Source: Akkermansiaceae bacterium (lineage in GTDB: Bacteria; Verrucomicrobiota; Verrucomicrobiia; Verrucomicrobiales; Akkermansiaceae). From it: 7,493 nucleotides of DNA. Positions 5,445 through 7,493 of this stretch are shown piece by piece. Under the pieces are notes generated by a model. That model saw only the letters and a program-made list of their open reading frames with translations, had not been told where the DNA came from and ran no database searches. The stretch covers positions 1 to 7,493 of the forward strand of contig JABHEX010000292.1 of the NCBI GenBank assembly GCA_018676385.1. The letters are read 5' to 3'. How positions within the stretch are numbered: the stretch's first letter is position 1; each line of letters begins with the position of its first letter. The position numbers and the translations under genes are program-made.

Positions 5445-6130
5445 AGAAACCACTTACATTCACAATTATAGCCACAATGATAGTCGGCGCAATACAGGCC
5501 CGTACATGGACAAGTGCGGAAGGCTCAAAAACATTTAAAGGTGACTACGTTAGCCACACAGCAGAGTATGTTACTGTTACCAAGGGGTTTAACAAAGTTC
5601 GCTTCAAAATTGCTATGCTGTCTGAGGATGACAAAAAGTGGCTGGAGGAGAAAAAGGCAGAAGTGTTTAATGATGAGAAATTAAAAGCTGCCGAGGAGAT
5701 TAGTTTTGGTGCTCTCGGTGATATGCTTGAAGGTAACATGGTTAAGCTCACGGACAAAAAATACGCTAACTTTGAACTCCAGCAAGCTCCTGAATACTAC
5801 ATCATCTACTTCACAGCGAGTTGGTGAGGACCGTGCCGTTCATCTGTCCCACAGTTAGTGGAGACCTACAATAAACAAATAGCCAACAACGCTAAGGTAG
5901 AACTCATCATGGCAAGCGCCGACCAAAATCCCAAAGCGGCGCTTAATTGGGCACAACAACATTCCTTCCCCTGGCCCACTGTCATGATGAAAAAAATCGA
6001 TAAAGCCGGGCTCACTAAATACAAGTCGGGTTTTGTGCCCCACTATGTTCTTGTCGACAAGGATGGCAAAAAACTTGCACAAGGTAAGGCTAACTGCCTC
6101 AAAAAGGCAGCTGAGTTAGCTAATAAATAA
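5441..6130 (+). CDS. Secreted SHD1-thioredoxin protein, probable selenoprotein (in-frame TGA, UGPC active site)
   Basis: This is one reading frame of 229 codons with an in-frame TGA at codon 129 (5825-5827). Residues 1-20 form a signal peptide (MKKPLTFT... ending IQA). Residues 21 to about 70 (RTWTSAEGSKTFKGDYVS, ending LSEDDKKWL) are an SHD1-type domain, common in Verrucomicrobiota and Planctomycetes. A TlpA/thioredoxin-like domain spans about 95-229: YYIIYFTASW, then TGA, then GPCRSSVPQL, then a cis-Pro loop GFVPHYVLVDKDGK (Pro200). The TGA replaces the first Cys of WCGPC, and Cys132 is kept. A SECIS-like hairpin follows, so insertion of selenocysteine is the best reading. The product would be an exported thiol oxidoreductase. 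Without readthrough the 128-residue product would lack the active site. GTG at 5858 could start a separate 90-residue ORF, but this would also lack the motif and lies inside the hairpin. The alternative is a pseudogene by one TGC/TGT-to-TGA change. No Shine-Dalgarno precedes the ATG. Confidence 0.78.
5825..5865 (+). promoter_or_regulatory. Candidate bacterial SECIS element with its UGA codon
   Basis: The UGA is at 5825-5827. From 5846 the RNA can form GUCCCAC (5846-5852), loop AGUUA (5853-5857) and GUGG-A-GAC (5858-5865): seven pairs with a single bulged A at 5862. The apical loop begins 25 nt after the UGA and has G as its second base followed by U. Bacterial SECIS elements lie in the coding region just after the UGA, with a short upper stem, a small apical loop carrying a G in the first two positions, and a UGA-to-loop distance of roughly 16-37 nt, all met here. 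The E. coli fdhF element also has a GU in its loop and a bulge in the stem. The fold was worked out by eye. Confidence 0.68.
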
Positions 6131-6136
6131 CATTAG

Positions 6137-6168
6137 AGATGGGTGTGTTAGCCATCTTTATGATTTTA
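6137..6168 (+). terminator. Probable weak intrinsic terminator of the SHD1-thioredoxin gene
   Basis: Six bases after the TAA, AGATGG (6137-6142) and CCATCT (6152-6157) form a six-pair stem with a 9-nt loop, followed by TTATGATTTT. The T-rich tail is interrupted, so termination may be inefficient. The site lies between convergent genes. On the minus strand the stem is not followed by a U-tract, so it mainly suits plus-strand transcription. Confidence 0.5.
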
Positions 6169-6199
6169 ATTGTGCCATTTTGCACCCCTCAAACTTTTC

Positions 6200-6652
6200 T
6201 CAACTATTTCCCATCACATATTCCAACAGAACTCCTTGTAATGTGAGGTAAAAACGATCCCGAAAGTGAGCACTTCTTAGTTCTGCCGGAGCATCTTCAA
6301 AATTATCTAGGCTATGGATATCATACCTTGCTTGGAGAGACAGCCGTGCTTGATTCAGCGCGCCATACCATTTATCGGCGTTATGTGCCTTTATAAAAAT
6401 CGCTCGTAAGCTCTGCTCTCGTGCTGACTCAACAGCTTCCTGCACGTATCGGCACTGAACGTTGAAGTTCTGCTCCAGATCTGGCACCACCAGTTCCTCC
6501 CATTCACTATCGTCGCCCATCAGACCGGCGAGAGACTCAGCAAGATGCGATGGACGCCCAATATCAGTTGATATCGCCGCTAACACCATCCAATCGGCGT
6601 CGTTTTCTGGTTCAATGGATAGACCTCCCTCAAGAGTTGGTATTACATTCAT
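6200..6652 (-). CDS. DUF2017-family protein, clpS neighbour
   Basis: This 150-residue soluble protein resembles the DUF2017 family, whose members are typically encoded directly beside clpS in Actinobacteria and some other phyla. The C-terminal half has the recognisable block around residues 85-150 (FIKAHNADKWYGALNQARLS, then a DRFYLTLQGVLLEYV helix). The N-terminal half is acidic. No signal peptide, membrane helix or catalytic motif is visible and the biochemical function of the family is unknown. The gene starts 12 nt after the clpS stop on the same strand, so it is almost certainly co-transcribed, and a role connected with N-degron proteolysis is a reasonable guess from context only. The stop is TGA. 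No Shine-Dalgarno precedes the ATG. Confidence 0.75.
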   Translation of the reverse strand: MNVIPTLEGGLSIEPENDADWMVLAAISTDIGRPSHLAESLAGLMGDDSEWEELVVPDLEQNFNVQCRYVQEAVESAREQSLRAIFIKAHNADKWYGALNQARLSLQARYDIHSLDNFEDAPAELRSAHFRDRFYLTLQGVLLEYVMGNS

Positions 6653-6664
6653 AGTTCAGAATAT

Positions 6665-6946
6665 CTAGACTGACTTTTCCATTGTTGATTTTAACTGTGA
6701 GCCATGAAGCTGCTGAACATAAAATTCTGCCCGCTCCTTGGCACCTGTCCAGACGATGGCCCTCCCCGAGGTGTGTATTTCCATCATCAAAGTTGTGGCA
6801 CGCTCTTCACTATATCCAAACACCCTCTTGAGTATGATCGTAACGTAGCTCATAAGATTCACAGGATCATCCAATACTAGCACACTCCATGGCACATCGG
6901 TATGTATGCTAGACTTTGCCTTTTTACTGATTGTTGGGCTGGGCAT
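6665..6946 (-). CDS. clpS: ATP-dependent Clp protease adaptor ClpS
   Basis: ClpS is the small cytosolic adaptor that recognises destabilising N-terminal residues and delivers those proteins to the AAA+ unfoldase ClpA or ClpC of the Clp protease. The 93-residue length is normal. After a variable basic N-terminal tail (about residues 1-18) comes the core VPWSVLVLDDPVNLMSYV, in which Asp26 and Asp27 occupy the NDD position that contacts the substrate amino group. EIHTSGRA carries His58, equivalent to the pocket-lining His of E. coli ClpS. The DDPVNLMSYV form is like actinobacterial ClpS proteins rather than the proteobacterial NDDxTPMEFV. It lies 48 nt after the NAD(P)H-hydrate dehydratase gene and 12 nt before the DUF2017 gene, all on the same strand. 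The stop is TAG. No Shine-Dalgarno is seen. Confidence 0.95.
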   Translation of the reverse strand: MPSPTISKKAKSSIHTDVPWSVLVLDDPVNLMSYVTIILKRVFGYSEERATTLMMEIHTSGRAIVWTGAKERAEFYVQQLHGSQLKSTMEKSV

Positions 6947-6994
6947 GGATCAGGGTTTGGGTTCGAGATAATGTTCTTTGATAGGCTAATTAAT

Positions 6995-7493
6995 CTATCT
7001 TGTTAGTTCACGAAATGCTATTCCAAAATAGCGAATAACATCGCTAGGCAAGATGGATTCAGTAGACTCCAGATCTCGAGTAATAGCCAACTCAGCGGAT
7101 CTACCACATAGCCAAGCAGCCATACGAGATGCTTCCAACGATTTAAGACCTTGTCCCATGAGTGCGGCGAGAGCACCTGTAAGCACATCTCCTTGACCAC
7201 CTCCTGCCATTCCTGCATGACCAGTTCCATTGACATAAACAAGGGAGCTTCTATGAGTGATCAAGCTATGAGCCCCTTTCAAAAGCAAGCATACATCGGG
7301 GAATTGCTTTGCAAAATGACTTACGGATTCCAATCGACTCATGTCAGTTAAATCAGGGAACAGTCGCTGCATTTCTCCTGGATGCGGAGTAATGACCATT
7401 CCTGAACGCAGGTAGCAATCCACCCCACTACTTGCTATTATGCTCAATCCATCGGCATCGACAATTAGTGGCCTGGTGATACGCTTCAGCAGA
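6995..7493 (-). CDS. nnrD: ADP-dependent (S)-NAD(P)H-hydrate dehydratase, C-terminal part (cut by window edge)
   Basis: This is the C-terminal part of the ribokinase-like YjeF_C domain, which uses ADP (ATP in eukaryotes) to dehydrate damaged NAD(P)H hydrates back to NAD(P)H. The frame is open to the right edge and reads PLIVDADGLSIIA, matching the family's PLVIDADALNLLA, so the gene begins outside the window. A TTG at 7445-7447 is internal and not the start. Further motifs are VITPHPGEMQRL (phosphate and metal region), LLKGAHSLI, and GMAGGGQGDVLTG, whose Asp is the catalytic base. Many bacterial homologues are fused to an N-terminal NAD(P)HX epimerase (NnrE) domain. Whether this one is cannot be seen. 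The stop is TAG, 48 nt before clpS, so it is probably the upstream gene of a nnrD-clpS-DUF2017 operon. Confidence 0.93.
   Translation of the reverse strand, partial: LLKRITRPLIVDADGLSIIASSGVDCYLRSGMVITPHPGEMQRLFPDLTDMSRLESVSHFAKQFPDVCLLLKGAHSLITHRSSLVYVNGTGHAGMAGGGQGDVLTGALAALMGQGLKSLEASRMAAWLCGRSAELAITRDLESTESILPSDVIRYFGIAFRELTR

Noticed and set aside
5441..5827. A complete 128-residue SHD1 protein ending at TGA 5825-5827
   Set aside because: The fold is cut in the middle of the thioredoxin active site directly after FTASW, and homologous sequence continues in frame. It is kept only as a possible termination product.
5855..6082. Minus-strand 75-codon ORF opposite the thioredoxin domain
   Set aside because: The plus strand encodes a recognisable thioredoxin fold here. 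The antisense ORF has no motif and no promoter or ribosome site.
5858..6130. A separate 90-residue gene starting at GTG 5858
   Set aside because: It is in the same frame as the upstream thioredoxin half, begins in the middle of the fold after the active-site GPC, and lies within the hairpin. It is better read as the continuation of the TGA-containing gene.
6995..7447. nnrD starting at TTG 7445-7447
   Set aside because: The open frame continues to the window edge and encodes PLIVDADG, a conserved family motif, so the TTG is an internal Leu codon.

Overview
The window looks like chromosomal DNA of a Verrucomicrobiota-like bacterium (inferred). The pointers are an SHD1 domain fused to a thioredoxin fold, a VKOR-thioredoxin fusion, a clpS gene paired with a DUF2017 gene, moderately AT-rich DNA, and almost no Shine-Dalgarno sequences ahead of the genes. 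Both tRNA genes lack an encoded CCA end. There is no integrase, transposon or CRISPR array.

Layout. Positions 11-81 hold tRNA-Gly(TCC) behind a promoter. Positions 236-991 encode a NIF3/YbgI-family protein. Positions 1079-2552 hold a VKOR-thioredoxin disulfide-forming membrane protein and, just upstream of it, a small two-helix membrane protein. Positions 2667-3689 encode an exported papain-like cysteine peptidase with a clear promoter. Positions 3834-3916 are tRNA-Leu(TAG) with its own promoter, and 4010-5299 is hemL. All of these are on the minus strand. A short plus-strand unit, 5334-6130, follows: a 36-codon membrane-peptide ORF overlapping by ATGA the gene of a secreted SHD1-thioredoxin protein. 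From 6200 to the right edge the minus strand carries DUF2017, clpS and the 3' part of an nnrD-type NAD(P)H-hydrate dehydratase gene, probably one operon transcribed nnrD-clpS-DUF2017.

The most interesting object is the SHD1-thioredoxin gene. Read conventionally it stops at a TGA (5825-5827) exactly where the first cysteine of the thioredoxin WCGPC motif should be. The same frame then continues with GPC and a complete thioredoxin fold to a TAA at 6128-6130. A hairpin with a G in its five-base loop lies 18-38 nt after the TGA, as expected for a bacterial SECIS element. Three other genes here end in TGA, so the codon is not generally reassigned. I read this as a probable selenoprotein with a Sec-Gly-Pro-Cys active site. 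A nonsense mutation of a Cys codon is the main alternative.

Functionally the window mixes housekeeping genes (tRNAs, tetrapyrrole synthesis, N-degron adaptor, metabolite repair) with envelope thiol chemistry: the VKOR-thioredoxin protein, the exported UGPC thioredoxin, and a secreted cysteine peptidase that might depend on such redox control. The link between these last three is inference from compartment only.
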